Assembly (NCBI GenBank): GCA_002480015.1
Contig: DLQD01000044.1
Coordinates: 1 to 48,681 of the forward strand
Origin: Opitutia bacterium UBA7441
Lineage (GTDB): Bacteria > Verrucomicrobiota > Verrucomicrobiia > Opitutales > Coraliomargaritaceae
Length of the DNA stretch: 48,681 nt
Direction: 5' to 3'
In this document: positions 8,349 to 16,390 of the stretch, piece by piece
How the letters are laid out: each line of letters starts with the position of its first letter
Numbering within the stretch: position 1 is the stretch's first letter
Position numbers and translations under genes: made by a program
Notes under the pieces: generated by a model
Seen by the model: only the letters and a program-made list of their open reading frames with translations
Told to the model about the DNA's origin: nothing
Databases searched by the model: none

Positions 8349-8678
8349 ATGGCAGACGAACCCAAAGGACTGAACAAACCCGTAAAACTCAAAGCAGAAC
8401 TTGCCTCCTTCCTCGGAGCCAGCGAGCTTCCGCGCACTGAAATCACCAAAAAGCTTTGGGACTACATCAAAGGAGCAGGCCTCCAAACCAAAACTGAAAA
8501 CGGCAAAGCTGAAAACGCCGGCAAATACATCGTCGCCGACGCCAAATTGCTCCCGATCTTCCGCAACACCTTTTCGACTAGCAAGTCTGGTAAAGTGACC
8601 GATCTGCGCAACATCCAAGAAGGCCAAACCATCAACATGATGCAAATGGCCGCCGTCGTTGGCGCCAACGTCGCGTAA
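8349..8678 (+). CDS. Stand-alone SWIB/MDM2 domain protein
   Basis: This 109-residue basic protein is almost entirely a SWIB domain: LNKPVKLKAELASFLGASEL, PRTEITKKLWDYIKGAGLQ, then ILxxx-type DAKLLPIFRNTFSTSKS and the ending INMMQMAAVVGANVA. SWIB is best known from the SWI/SNF remodelling complex of eukaryotes. In bacteria it is typical of chlamydiae, where it is also fused to DNA topoisomerase I, and of verrucomicrobia. A role in chromosome structure or basal transcription is suspected, not shown. The gene has its own leader and is closed by a strong terminator, so it may be highly expressed on its own. Confidence 0.93.
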   Translation: MADEPKGLNKPVKLKAELASFLGASELPRTEITKKLWDYIKGAGLQTKTENGKAENAGKYIVADAKLLPIFRNTFSTSKSGKVTDLRNIQEGQTINMMQMAAVVGANVA

Positions 8679-8702
8679 GCGAATCCGCTTTTGAGACTTT
8701 CC

Positions 8703-8736
8703 AAACGGCCGCCCTGCAAAGGACGGCCGTTTTTTT
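8703..8736 (+). terminator. Rho-independent terminator of the SWIB gene
   Basis: ACGGCCG (8705-8711) pairs with CGGCCGT (8724-8730) around a 12-base loop, followed by seven T residues. It lies 25 bases after the SWIB stop codon. Confidence 0.9.
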
Positions 8737-8753
8737 GTGGATAAGGGCGAAAA

Positions 8754-8832
8754 GTAGCCCGCAGCTTCAGCAAGGGTTCATGCTTCACCAGATTCAACCA
8801 ACGGATGAATGCTTGCTCAAGCAGCCCACTAC
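8754..8832. repeat. 79-bp palindromic GTAG-headed element, copy 1 (REPIN-like)
   Basis: The element begins GTAGCCCGCAGCTTCAGCAAG and its right end, read on the other strand, begins GTAGTGGGCTGCTTGAGCAAG, so the two ends form a long imperfect inverted repeat. A second element of exactly the same length, in the opposite orientation, lies at 47104-47182. The left arm including GGGTTC matches that copy at 25 of 26 positions. It sits between the SWIB terminator and the end of the SNF2 helicase gene. Confidence 0.75.
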
Positions 8833-8837
8833 GGAAT

Positions 8838-11396
8838 TCACGACTCCGGAGGAAGCAGCTTGGCCAGCTCCTCCAGATCGCCGAAATGCTCGGCCAGGTC
8901 TTTTGCGCTGCCGAGGTGGCCGAGGGTATTTTCGAAGAGCTCGCGCTTCTCTTTCTTTAAATGTTGGATGCGCGCTTCGATCGTGCCCTCGGTGATCATA
9001 CGATACACGAAGACGCGACGGTCTTGCCCGATGCGGTGGACGCGGTCGACGGCTTGACTCTCCACAGCAGGGTTCCACCAAGGGTCGAGAAGGAAAACGT
9101 AATCGGCCGCGTGCAGCGTGATGCCCGTGCCGCCCGCGCGCAGGCTGACTAGGATGATGGCGGGGCCTTTCACCTCTTGGAAGGTGTCGACCGGCTTGGC
9201 ACGGTCTTTCGTCTCGCCGCTTAATTCGAGCAAGGCGACTTTGGGGAAGGTCTTTTTTAGCAATGGCTTCAGCCGCTTGAGCAGGCCAACGAATTGACTG
9301 AAGATGACGACCTTGCGCGCGCCGTCGCCCCCGAGCGCTTCCTCCAGACGCGTGAGCAGCATTTGAATTTTGCCACTTTGCAGAATGTCGGCCTGCACCT
9401 CGGGCACTAAGCCCGGGTCGCAGCAAGCTTGACGCAAGCGAGTGAGCAGCGCGAAGAAATGCATCGACTGCGTGTGCATGGCCGACTGCAGGTCATCGCC
9501 CAATTCCTCGCGCCCGCGATTGAGCAGATTCTCATAGGTCTGCCTTTGCAGCTCCGTGATGGGACAGACCAGATCCATCTCGACCTTGGGTGGCAAATCG
9601 GTGCCCACCTTATCTTTCTGCCGACGCTGGATGAAGGGCATGATCTGTTGACGCAGGCGCTCTTCAAAGGCAGCCCGGAATTCGGCGTTGGGATTCTCCA
9701 CCGCCTCCTCAAACCGGCGGCGCGAGCCGAGTAGCCCCGGCATGAGAAAGCGGAAGAGCGTCCAAAGGTCGAGGAGGCGATTTTCAATCGGCGTGCCCGT
9801 CAGCGCCAGCCGACACTCAGCCTGGATCGCACAGCAGGCTTGGGTGACTTTGGCCTCTGGATTTTTGATTTGCTGCGCTTCGTCGAGCACCGCGTAGCCG
9901 AACCGGACCGTATCAAGCAGATGCTTATGCCGCCGTAATTGTGTGTAGCTGGCGATCCAGAGCGTCGGCGTGGCCAGCGTATCACAAGAGAAGTCCTCCC
10001 CACTGCGGAGTACTTTGGTCGGCATGTCAGGGTACCAATGCCGCGCCTCACTCTGCCAGACCGGCACCACACTGGCTGGGCAGACGATCAGATAACTCTG
10101 ATCCTGGTAGGGGAAATATTGCAGTAGAGTCAGCACCTGCAGCGTTTTGCCCAATCCCATTTCGTCTGCAAGTAATCCGTGGCAGCCCATCTCGCGGAGT
10201 TTCGCCATCCAATGCACCCCTTGCCTTTGATAGTGTCGAAGAAATGGGGGTAACGACTCCGCGCCTGCGTAATTCGTATCCACCAATTGGGTACGCCAGG
10301 CCGCGAGTTCCTCCTCAAGGTCGAGTTCGGCGCCCCGCTCCCCGAACAAGGAGAAGACCATATAGCGGGGCCAGGTTTGCGCCTTCTCGGAGTGGCCCGC
10401 TGCCGCCACTCGCCACTCGGAAAGTGCTGCCGATTGATCTTCACTGATTCGGACCAAGCCGAGCCCCCGCACGACATGCGTGCCCCGCCCTGCTTTGGAG
10501 AGTCGTTCGGCGTCTTCGGGGTCGAGCCACTGGCGACCCAGTTTGAGCCTCCAATCAACCCGCATCCTGGAGGCACCCGCCGATTCCACACGGCCGATGA
10601 CCTTCACCTCGCGGACGCCCTCGGCCATGCGTTGGGCCTCCAAGTCGAGGTCGATGCAATGGAAGCTGTCCTCCCAGCGTTTTCGCGTGTGGGTAAAAAA
10701 AGGAGCGATCCGATCGGGATCGCGAAGGATGTAGTCATTGGACTCGCGCCGAAAGTGAAAGCCCGCATCCCGAGCGCGCCCTGTCAAGCGGACAAGGGCC
10801 TCGCGCTCCGCGGCAAGCATGGGCGCATCATCGCTGCGAAAAGCCGGCTCGCGCGAGAAATCCGTATTCGTCCAATAAGCAGTCAGACGCAGACCGGAAC
10901 GAAGGCCTTCGAGCTTCGGAGTCAAACGGCGAGGGGCGGGCGCGGCCTCGGCCTTATCAGCGGCGATTTCGCGCCCCACTTTCGCTGCTTCTGAGACGGG
11001 TGCCTCCGCTTTAGCCTTTGCTTTTGGCTCATAGGGCAATGGATCGATCTCGTCGGCAATCAGTTCCTCAACTTCATACAGCCCGCCCACCGCGACAGCA
11101 TCGCCCAGCTCGGCATCGCCAGTCGAGTTACGCACCTTAGGGCCTTCTTTACTCCATTCGATGACTGCGTAGCAAGTGTCCTTACGAGCAAACGTGCAAT
11201 GGACTATGGCCTCGTCATCCGCCAGTTCGACACCAGAAATTTGGCCCTTGCGGTAAATCTCGCGCCCACGCTGCAGAGCCTCATGGGAAAAAAACTGCTC
11301 CCAATCCAGCCCGACATTGGCGAACCAAACTTCAAGAGCGGCGGTATTATAAACACGACTGGTGGCACGGGTAGACATCTGGTCAAAATGAACCAT
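8838..11396 (-). CDS. SNF2-family DEAD/DEAH-box helicase
   Basis: This 852-residue protein has an N-terminal region of about 370 residues, in part resembling the SWIM-associated domains of bacterial SNF2 proteins but without a clear CxC zinc motif. Then comes the full Swi2/Snf2 ATPase: motif I DEMGLGKT (Lys417), motif II DEAQ (505-508), motif III LTGTPIENRLLDLW, motif V SLRAGGTGITLHAADYVFLL and motif VI QAVDRVHRIGQ (about 781-791). Such proteins translocate on double-stranded DNA, and bacterial members such as RapA recycle RNA polymerase; the target here is unknown. The frame starts at ATG 11396, with a second ATG at 11378 also possible. It has no obvious operon partners. Confidence 0.93.
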   Translation of the reverse strand: MVHFDQMSTRATSRVYNTAALEVWFANVGLDWEQFFSHEALQRGREIYRKGQISGVELADDEAIVHCTFARKDTCYAVIEWSKEGPKVRNSTGDAELGDAVAVGGLYEVEELIADEIDPLPYEPKAKAKAEAPVSEAAKVGREIAADKAEAAPAPRRLTPKLEGLRSGLRLTAYWTNTDFSREPAFRSDDAPMLAAEREALVRLTGRARDAGFHFRRESNDYILRDPDRIAPFFTHTRKRWEDSFHCIDLDLEAQRMAEGVREVKVIGRVESAGASRMRVDWRLKLGRQWLDPEDAERLSKAGRGTHVVRGLGLVRISEDQSAALSEWRVAAAGHSEKAQTWPRYMVFSLFGERGAELDLEEELAAWRTQLVDTNYAGAESLPPFLRHYQRQGVHWMAKLREMGCHGLLADEMGLGKTLQVLTLLQYFPYQDQSYLIVCPASVVPVWQSEARHWYPDMPTKVLRSGEDFSCDTLATPTLWIASYTQLRRHKHLLDTVRFGYAVLDEAQQIKNPEAKVTQACCAIQAECRLALTGTPIENRLLDLWTLFRFLMPGLLGSRRRFEEAVENPNAEFRAAFEERLRQQIMPFIQRRQKDKVGTDLPPKVEMDLVCPITELQRQTYENLLNRGREELGDDLQSAMHTQSMHFFALLTRLRQACCDPGLVPEVQADILQSGKIQMLLTRLEEALGGDGARKVVIFSQFVGLLKRLKPLLKKTFPKVALLELSGETKDRAKPVDTFQEVKGPAIILVSLRAGGTGITLHAADYVFLLDPWWNPAVESQAVDRVHRIGQDRRVFVYRMITEGTIEARIQHLKKEKRELFENTLGHLGSAKDLAEHFGDLEELAKLLPPES

Positions 11397-11516
11397 TCAA
11401 GATAGCCTTTCATAGAGCCGCCCCGCAAGTCGAATTGAGAGGAGTTTCCGGTGGATGTCGGCTGCAGAGTCTTGAGTTTACCTGTCCGCAAATTGAGCCA
11501 ATGCGGCTCGCTGCAG

Positions 11517-12011
11517 CTAGTGACCGCAGGTGCAGGCATACTCCTCATAGTCGCAACCGCCGCAGATGCTTTGGTTCAGGTAAAAGCGTTCACGCACTGT
11601 CTTCGCGTCCGATGTGGACTTAATCGAGAGGATGATCGGTATGTTCGGCTGATCTGGCAGTGGGCTCGCTGAACGGAGCAGGCCGTCAACCGCGGCAAAG
11701 CTAACTTTGATCGGGTTCGAACGATCGCCGCCAACGAGGGAAACGACTTGCCCGGAGGGCGCTGCAATCTGACCGTCCGCGTCCAGAAAGGTAATTTGTG
11801 CGTAACGGTCAGGCTTCACAAAAAATTCAGCATGAGGCTCGACAGTACGAATGAGTCGGCCGCCGTTCGGACCGGCTTTGATCTCGGTTACAGCGTGTTG
11901 GTGGTCGGCGTGTTGGTGATCGGCGTGTTGGCTACCGGCGCGAGTCGATAGCGGGGTGAAAAGGCAGCCGATAGTGAGTGAGAGGGCGGCGAGGTGTCGG
12001 TTTATTTTCAT
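11517..12011 (-). CDS. His/Cys-rich periplasmic protein of the metal efflux operon
   Basis: This 164-residue protein starts with a signal peptide (KINRHLAALSLTIGCLFTPL, cleavage near TRAG). The mature N terminus is SQHADHQHADHQHAV, a tandem HADHQ repeat encoded by a 15-base DNA repeat near 11893-11935. A middle domain has GPNGGRLIRTVEPHAEFFV, a pattern also seen in small proteins linked to CzcB/CusB adaptors. The C terminus is Cys-rich: SICGGCDYEEYACTCGH. Metal binding in the periplasm is inferred from these residues. It is the last gene of the tolC-adaptor-RND operon, 87 bases after the pump. The ATG at 12011 is chosen because the signal peptide starts there. Confidence 0.75.
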   Translation of the reverse strand: MKINRHLAALSLTIGCLFTPLSTRAGSQHADHQHADHQHAVTEIKAGPNGGRLIRTVEPHAEFFVKPDRYAQITFLDADGQIAAPSGQVVSLVGGDRSNPIKVSFAAVDGLLRSASPLPDQPNIPIILSIKSTSDAKTVRERFYLNQSICGGCDYEEYACTCGH

Positions 12012-12098
12012 ATTATATTTGCTTGGTTGAAGGTGATGGCGACCTGAGCTGCTACAAGCCACGCGTTCGGAATCTAAAATTGGGCGCTGAAGTCGTCT

Positions 12099-15000
12099 CT
12101 ACTCGGAAGCAGCCGATTGTAGGCGGATCGATTTTTCGGCAGATCGTTGGCAGAAAGCATAAAAGATGGCCGGCGTCACGGCAAGGCCCAGCAGGGTGGA
12201 GCTGATCAGACCACCGACGATAACGATGGCGACGGGATTGAGGATTTCTTTACCCGGCTCATCGGCCGCGAGTAGTAGCGGCACCAAGGCGAGGCCAGCC
12301 GAAATCGCTGTCATCAGGATGGGTACGAGCCGCTCCAGGGTGCCCCGAATGACCATCTCCCGAGAGAATTCTTCAGACTCGTGACGCATCAGATGGAGGT
12401 AGTGCGAGAGCAACATGATGTTATTCCGAGCGGCGATGCCGGTGACCGCAATCAATCCTACGAGCGTGGCGATGCTGATATTGTTCAGTGTCAGACTGGT
12501 GTAGAAAATACCGCCAATCAAAGAGATCGGAATGATCGTCAAGACGACGAGGACGAAACTGAAGGTTTTGAAATAACTGTAGAGTAGGAAGATAATCAAC
12601 AGCAGGATTAAGGCACACATGATCAGGATGATACGTCGCGCCTCTTGCTGTGCTTGATACTCACCCTCAAAAGTAACGGTATATCCCTGAGGGAGCTTAA
12701 GTTGTTGTGCGACGGCACTCTGCAGGGTCTCAACGGCAAGATTGAGATCGCTGACGGTTGGGTTAACTGAAACAACGAATCGACGCATCGTATTTTCGCG
12801 AAGTATAGTATTAGGACCCTTGGCTTGACGTATCTCCGCCACGGAGCTGAGCGGGACGCGTTGCCCGCTCAGAGTATCGAGGTAGAGATTCTTTAGGCGA
12901 TCGGGCGACTCCCGCCACTGCGCGGGCAGGCGGACGACCACATCATAAACGTGCTGTCCTTCGTAGACCTCGGCCACGGCTTCGCCCCCCATAAGCGTCT
13001 TGAGTTGCGTATTGAGCTCTCCGGGAGTCAAGCCATAGGCGAGCGCTCGGTCACGATCGACTTCGATGCGTAATTGTGGGATAAGCGCCTGCTGCTCCGC
13101 CCTCGCCTCTGCCAGTCCGGGAATGGCCCGGGCGATCTCCGTGACTTCATTGCCAAGGCGGCGTAGTTCGGCGAGGTCAGGGCCGTAGATTTTGACAGCT
13201 ACCTTAGCCGAGACGCCACTCAACATATGACCGATGCGGTCGGCCAAGGGTGTGCTCAAGGCGCTGAAGGTGCCAGGGATCGTCCGCATGACTTCGCGGA
13301 TCTCAGCCAGTATTTCGTCGCGCCCGCGTGCACTGTCTTCGTTGAATTCAACTTCGAATTCGACAGTGGAGACAGGTACCACATGGTCGCCGCGCTCCGC
13401 TCGACCGACACGGTATCCGACGGTCGCTACCTCGGGGATTTGCAGCAAGAGCTCAATGGCGGTCTCGGAGAGCTCGGTCGTTTGTTTAAGCGAAGTTCCC
13501 GGTGCTGTCGTCGTAGCAATCAATGCAGTCGGTTCGCGAAACGCAGGCAGGAAGTTGCCCCCCATTCGAGTCACCGCCCCAAGGCCCAGTAACAGTAAGA
13601 CGCCCGTAATGAGCAAAACCATCAGAGGCTGTGAAAGGGAAAAGCGCAGCCAGGTAGCCGTATAGGCGCGCTTCAAGAACCTGACGATGCGGCCATCAGC
13701 ATGCACTTTGCCCGCGGCGGGATGAAGCAGGAGGGAGCAAAGCACCGGTATGACGCTAAGTGAGACTACGAACGAAGCGGCCATGCTCACAATCGTCGCG
13801 ACCGCAATGGGAGCGAAGAGCCGCCCTTCGACCCCGCTTAACGCAAGGAGTGGCAGGAAGACCAAAATGATCAGCACGGTAGCGTATAAGATCGAAGAAC
13901 GCACCTCGGCCGAGGCGCGGGCGATAACTTCCAAGCGCGGCCGAGGGAGTGTCAACGCTGCGTTTTCGCGCAAGCGTCGATAGACGTTTTCTACATCCAC
14001 GATGGCGTCGTCGACTACCATGCCGATGGCTACAGCGAGACCTCCGAGGGTCATCGAATTAACACCCAGTCCAAACAGTTCGAAGACAAGAATCGTGGCC
14101 GCAAGTGACAGCGGGATCGCGGTCAAAGTAATCAAAGTTATCCGAACATTGAACAGGAAAAGAAAGAGAATGATAGCCACCATGATCGCCCCATCCAAGA
14201 GAGCCTCCTCAAGGTTACCGACTGAGAGATTGATAAAATCGGCCTGTCGGTAGAGCGTGACGACCTCGACCCCTTGAGGTAGAGCCGCTTGCAGATCGGC
14301 CAGCGCAGCTTCCACTCGGTCGGTCAGCCCGATGGTGTCGAAGCCGGGCGATTTGGTCACGCTGAGGATCACACCTGGATAGCCGCCGCCCAAGGCCTTC
14401 GAGCCGAGTCCGGCATCGCCCCGCATCGGCTCGATATCCCAAACCAGTTGGGCGACATCACTCAGTCGCACAGGCCGATCGTCTTCGTAGCTCACCACGG
14501 TGTTGGCGATGGCACCAAGCTCTGTCGTCATGGCGAGATTACGCACCATGATCTCTTGGGCGGACTCGGTTAAAAAGCCGCCCGTAGTGTTCTTCACCGC
14601 ATTGGCCGCGGCCCTTCGGATCTGATCGAAATTCACGCCGTGAGCGAGCATTCGGTCGGGATCCGGCTGCACTTGGATTTGTTTGACACCACCACCCATG
14701 GAGAGCACTTCGGCGATGCCGGAAATGGATTGTAGACGACGCCCCACCGTCCAGTCAGCCAGCATGCGCAGATCGCGCGGTGAGACTTCACCCGTCGGAT
14801 CGGCGAGACCTATGAGCAGGATATTTCCCATCAAAGAGGCGACTGGCGTCATGTAAGGCCTGATAGCTTCGGGGATGGCCTCGCCTGCTCCGGCTAGTCG
14901 CTCCTGCACGAACTGGCGCGCCTGGTAGATGTCGGTGCCCCAATCAAATTCGACGAAGATGAGCGAGAGCCCAACATCATTGACTGAGCGTAATCGCGTG

Positions 15001-15236
15001 ACGCCCGTCGCTCCCATGAGTGCATTCTCCAAGGGAATAGTCACAAGTGTCTCGACTTCTTCGGGCGCGTAGCCCGGCACCTCGGTCAAGATCGTCACCG
15101 TCGGCTTGGTCAGATCGGGTAAAACCTCGACGGGCAACTCGGTCGACTTCTTGACCCCCAGCACCAGCACGACGACGGCGATGACGACGACCAACAAACG
15201 CTGCGAGAGCGAAAAACGTATCAGTTGATTCAACAT
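12099..15236 (-). CDS. Heavy-metal efflux RND transporter, inner-membrane pump (CzcA/CusA family)
   Basis: This 1045-residue protein has the RND plan of 12 membrane helices and two large periplasmic loops. It begins with a helix (LLVVVIAVVVLVLGV) and has the PELTKPTVTILTEV-like entry LPDLTKPTVTILTEV, then GRRLQSISGIAEVLSMGGG. The fourth helix reads IGMVVDDAIVDVENVYRRL. That differs from the CzcA signature (DGAVVxxEN) and the CusA signature (GAMVDAAIVMIEN), so the metal is not decided. A Met in ADRIGHMLSG falls where CusA has one of its three substrate-site methionines, while the first has no counterpart. It uses proton motive force to export cations through the adaptor and outer-membrane factor. 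Its start is 1 base after the adaptor stop codon. Confidence 0.92.
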   Translation of the reverse strand: MLNQLIRFSLSQRLLVVVIAVVVLVLGVKKSTELPVEVLPDLTKPTVTILTEVPGYAPEEVETLVTIPLENALMGATGVTRLRSVNDVGLSLIFVEFDWGTDIYQARQFVQERLAGAGEAIPEAIRPYMTPVASLMGNILLIGLADPTGEVSPRDLRMLADWTVGRRLQSISGIAEVLSMGGGVKQIQVQPDPDRMLAHGVNFDQIRRAAANAVKNTTGGFLTESAQEIMVRNLAMTTELGAIANTVVSYEDDRPVRLSDVAQLVWDIEPMRGDAGLGSKALGGGYPGVILSVTKSPGFDTIGLTDRVEAALADLQAALPQGVEVVTLYRQADFINLSVGNLEEALLDGAIMVAIILFLFLFNVRITLITLTAIPLSLAATILVFELFGLGVNSMTLGGLAVAIGMVVDDAIVDVENVYRRLRENAALTLPRPRLEVIARASAEVRSSILYATVLIILVFLPLLALSGVEGRLFAPIAVATIVSMAASFVVSLSVIPVLCSLLLHPAAGKVHADGRIVRFLKRAYTATWLRFSLSQPLMVLLITGVLLLLGLGAVTRMGGNFLPAFREPTALIATTTAPGTSLKQTTELSETAIELLLQIPEVATVGYRVGRAERGDHVVPVSTVEFEVEFNEDSARGRDEILAEIREVMRTIPGTFSALSTPLADRIGHMLSGVSAKVAVKIYGPDLAELRRLGNEVTEIARAIPGLAEARAEQQALIPQLRIEVDRDRALAYGLTPGELNTQLKTLMGGEAVAEVYEGQHVYDVVVRLPAQWRESPDRLKNLYLDTLSGQRVPLSSVAEIRQAKGPNTILRENTMRRFVVSVNPTVSDLNLAVETLQSAVAQQLKLPQGYTVTFEGEYQAQQEARRIILIMCALILLLIIFLLYSYFKTFSFVLVVLTIIPISLIGGIFYTSLTLNNISIATLVGLIAVTGIAARNNIMLLSHYLHLMRHESEEFSREMVIRGTLERLVPILMTAISAGLALVPLLLAADEPGKEILNPVAIVIVGGLISSTLLGLAVTPAIFYAFCQRSAEKSIRLQSAASE

Positions 15237-15237
15237 C

Positions 15238-16389
15238 TTACACGCTTTCCCCAGGTTTCCGATGCATGAGCCGCTGCAATAGGACGACCGAAAGCAATGT
15301 CATGAAGGCCGCATAGCCCAACAGCCACCCATGGCTCTGACCGTGCGCTCCATGCTCGTGAGGATCGTCCTCCGCTCCGACATGATGCCCTTGATCGGCA
15401 TCCGTCATTTCGGAACCGTCCTCATTATGCTCGTGCCCGTGCGCGGCATCCAGCGCCTCTTTCAGCGAGAGGCTCTGCCCACCCCCGGCAAACATCAAAG
15501 AATAGGCACCCTGCGTCACCACCTCATCCCCGGGAAAGAGCCCTGACTCTACTTCGACGTAGCGGTCATTTCGCTCACCGAGCACCACGGGGACACGCAC
15601 GAATGCGTTGTCCAAATCGAAATCCGAAACAAAGACCACTCGGCTCGAAGGGTCTCCCTGGACCGCATAGCGCGGGACCGCCAAGACACCGGCACGCTGT
15701 TGCAGCACAATCGAAAACTCAGCCCGCATGCCGGGGCGCAGGCGTCCGTCGGGGTTCGGTATTTCGAAAATGCCATCGACCGTGCCCGAGACCCGGTCGG
15801 CATTCACACCAAAGCGCATCAGGCGCGCTTCTATTAAATTGTCACCCAATGCAGGTATGTGAATGTGGGCTGCGCTGCCAATCCTCACCTCGTCCGCCTC
15901 TTGCTCGGGGATGCGTGCCACTGCCCACATGACTGAACGATCGGAAATATCCATCAACTCCGCCTCCGGTTCAACCGGTTGCCCCAGTCGCACATGGGAC
16001 GCGATGACCAGACCCTCCTGAGGTGCCCTCAGCTCGATAGACGGGGGCGGGTCACCCAACTGGCGCGTTTCAATCCGAGCAACGAGCTCTCCTTTTTTCA
16101 CATAATCACCCTCGAAAAAATCAATTGCTTTGACCCGCCCAGCCACACGGGTTGAGAGGACGGAGTGCCGGGAAGGCACTTCCTCGATCCGCCCAATGGC
16201 GAAAACAGTCGTCTCAAAATCCCGCAGATCGACCACTTCCGTAGTGATGCGCAGATTGCGCATGCCGCTCTCGTCAAGGATGACGGTGTCGGCCGATCGA
16301 TCCGCTGCGAGGAGATATGAATGCGGGCTCAGAGTGACGCCGGCCAGCACGGCCGCGCAGAAGTAGATTGGAGAAATATGTTTCATCAT
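15238..16389 (-). CDS. RND efflux periplasmic adaptor (CusB/CzcB type) with His-rich tail and C-terminal membrane helix
   Basis: This 383-residue protein has a signal peptide (PIYFCAAVLAGVTLSPHSYL), a lipoyl/barrel-sandwich core (LSTRVAGRVKAIDFFEGDYV, KKGELVARI, then LRAPQEGLVIASHVRLGQPV), a beta-barrel (WAVARIPEQEADEVRIG) and a membrane-proximal domain. It joins the pump to the outer-membrane channel. Unusually, about 90 further residues follow: a His/acidic stretch (AHGHEHNEDGSE, DQGHHVGAEDDPHEHGAHG) and a single hydrophobic helix WLLGYAAFMTLLSVVLLQRL. That predicts a metal-binding loop and a C-terminal membrane anchor (inference). Two adjacent ATGs (16389 and 16386) are possible starts. 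It is packed between the outer-membrane factor (1 base) and the pump (1 base). Confidence 0.9.
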   Translation of the reverse strand: MMKHISPIYFCAAVLAGVTLSPHSYLLAADRSADTVILDESGMRNLRITTEVVDLRDFETTVFAIGRIEEVPSRHSVLSTRVAGRVKAIDFFEGDYVKKGELVARIETRQLGDPPPSIELRAPQEGLVIASHVRLGQPVEPEAELMDISDRSVMWAVARIPEQEADEVRIGSAAHIHIPALGDNLIEARLMRFGVNADRVSGTVDGIFEIPNPDGRLRPGMRAEFSIVLQQRAGVLAVPRYAVQGDPSSRVVFVSDFDLDNAFVRVPVVLGERNDRYVEVESGLFPGDEVVTQGAYSLMFAGGGQSLSLKEALDAAHGHEHNEDGSEMTDADQGHHVGAEDDPHEHGAHGQSHGWLLGYAAFMTLLSVVLLQRLMHRKPGESV

Positions 16390-16390
16390 T

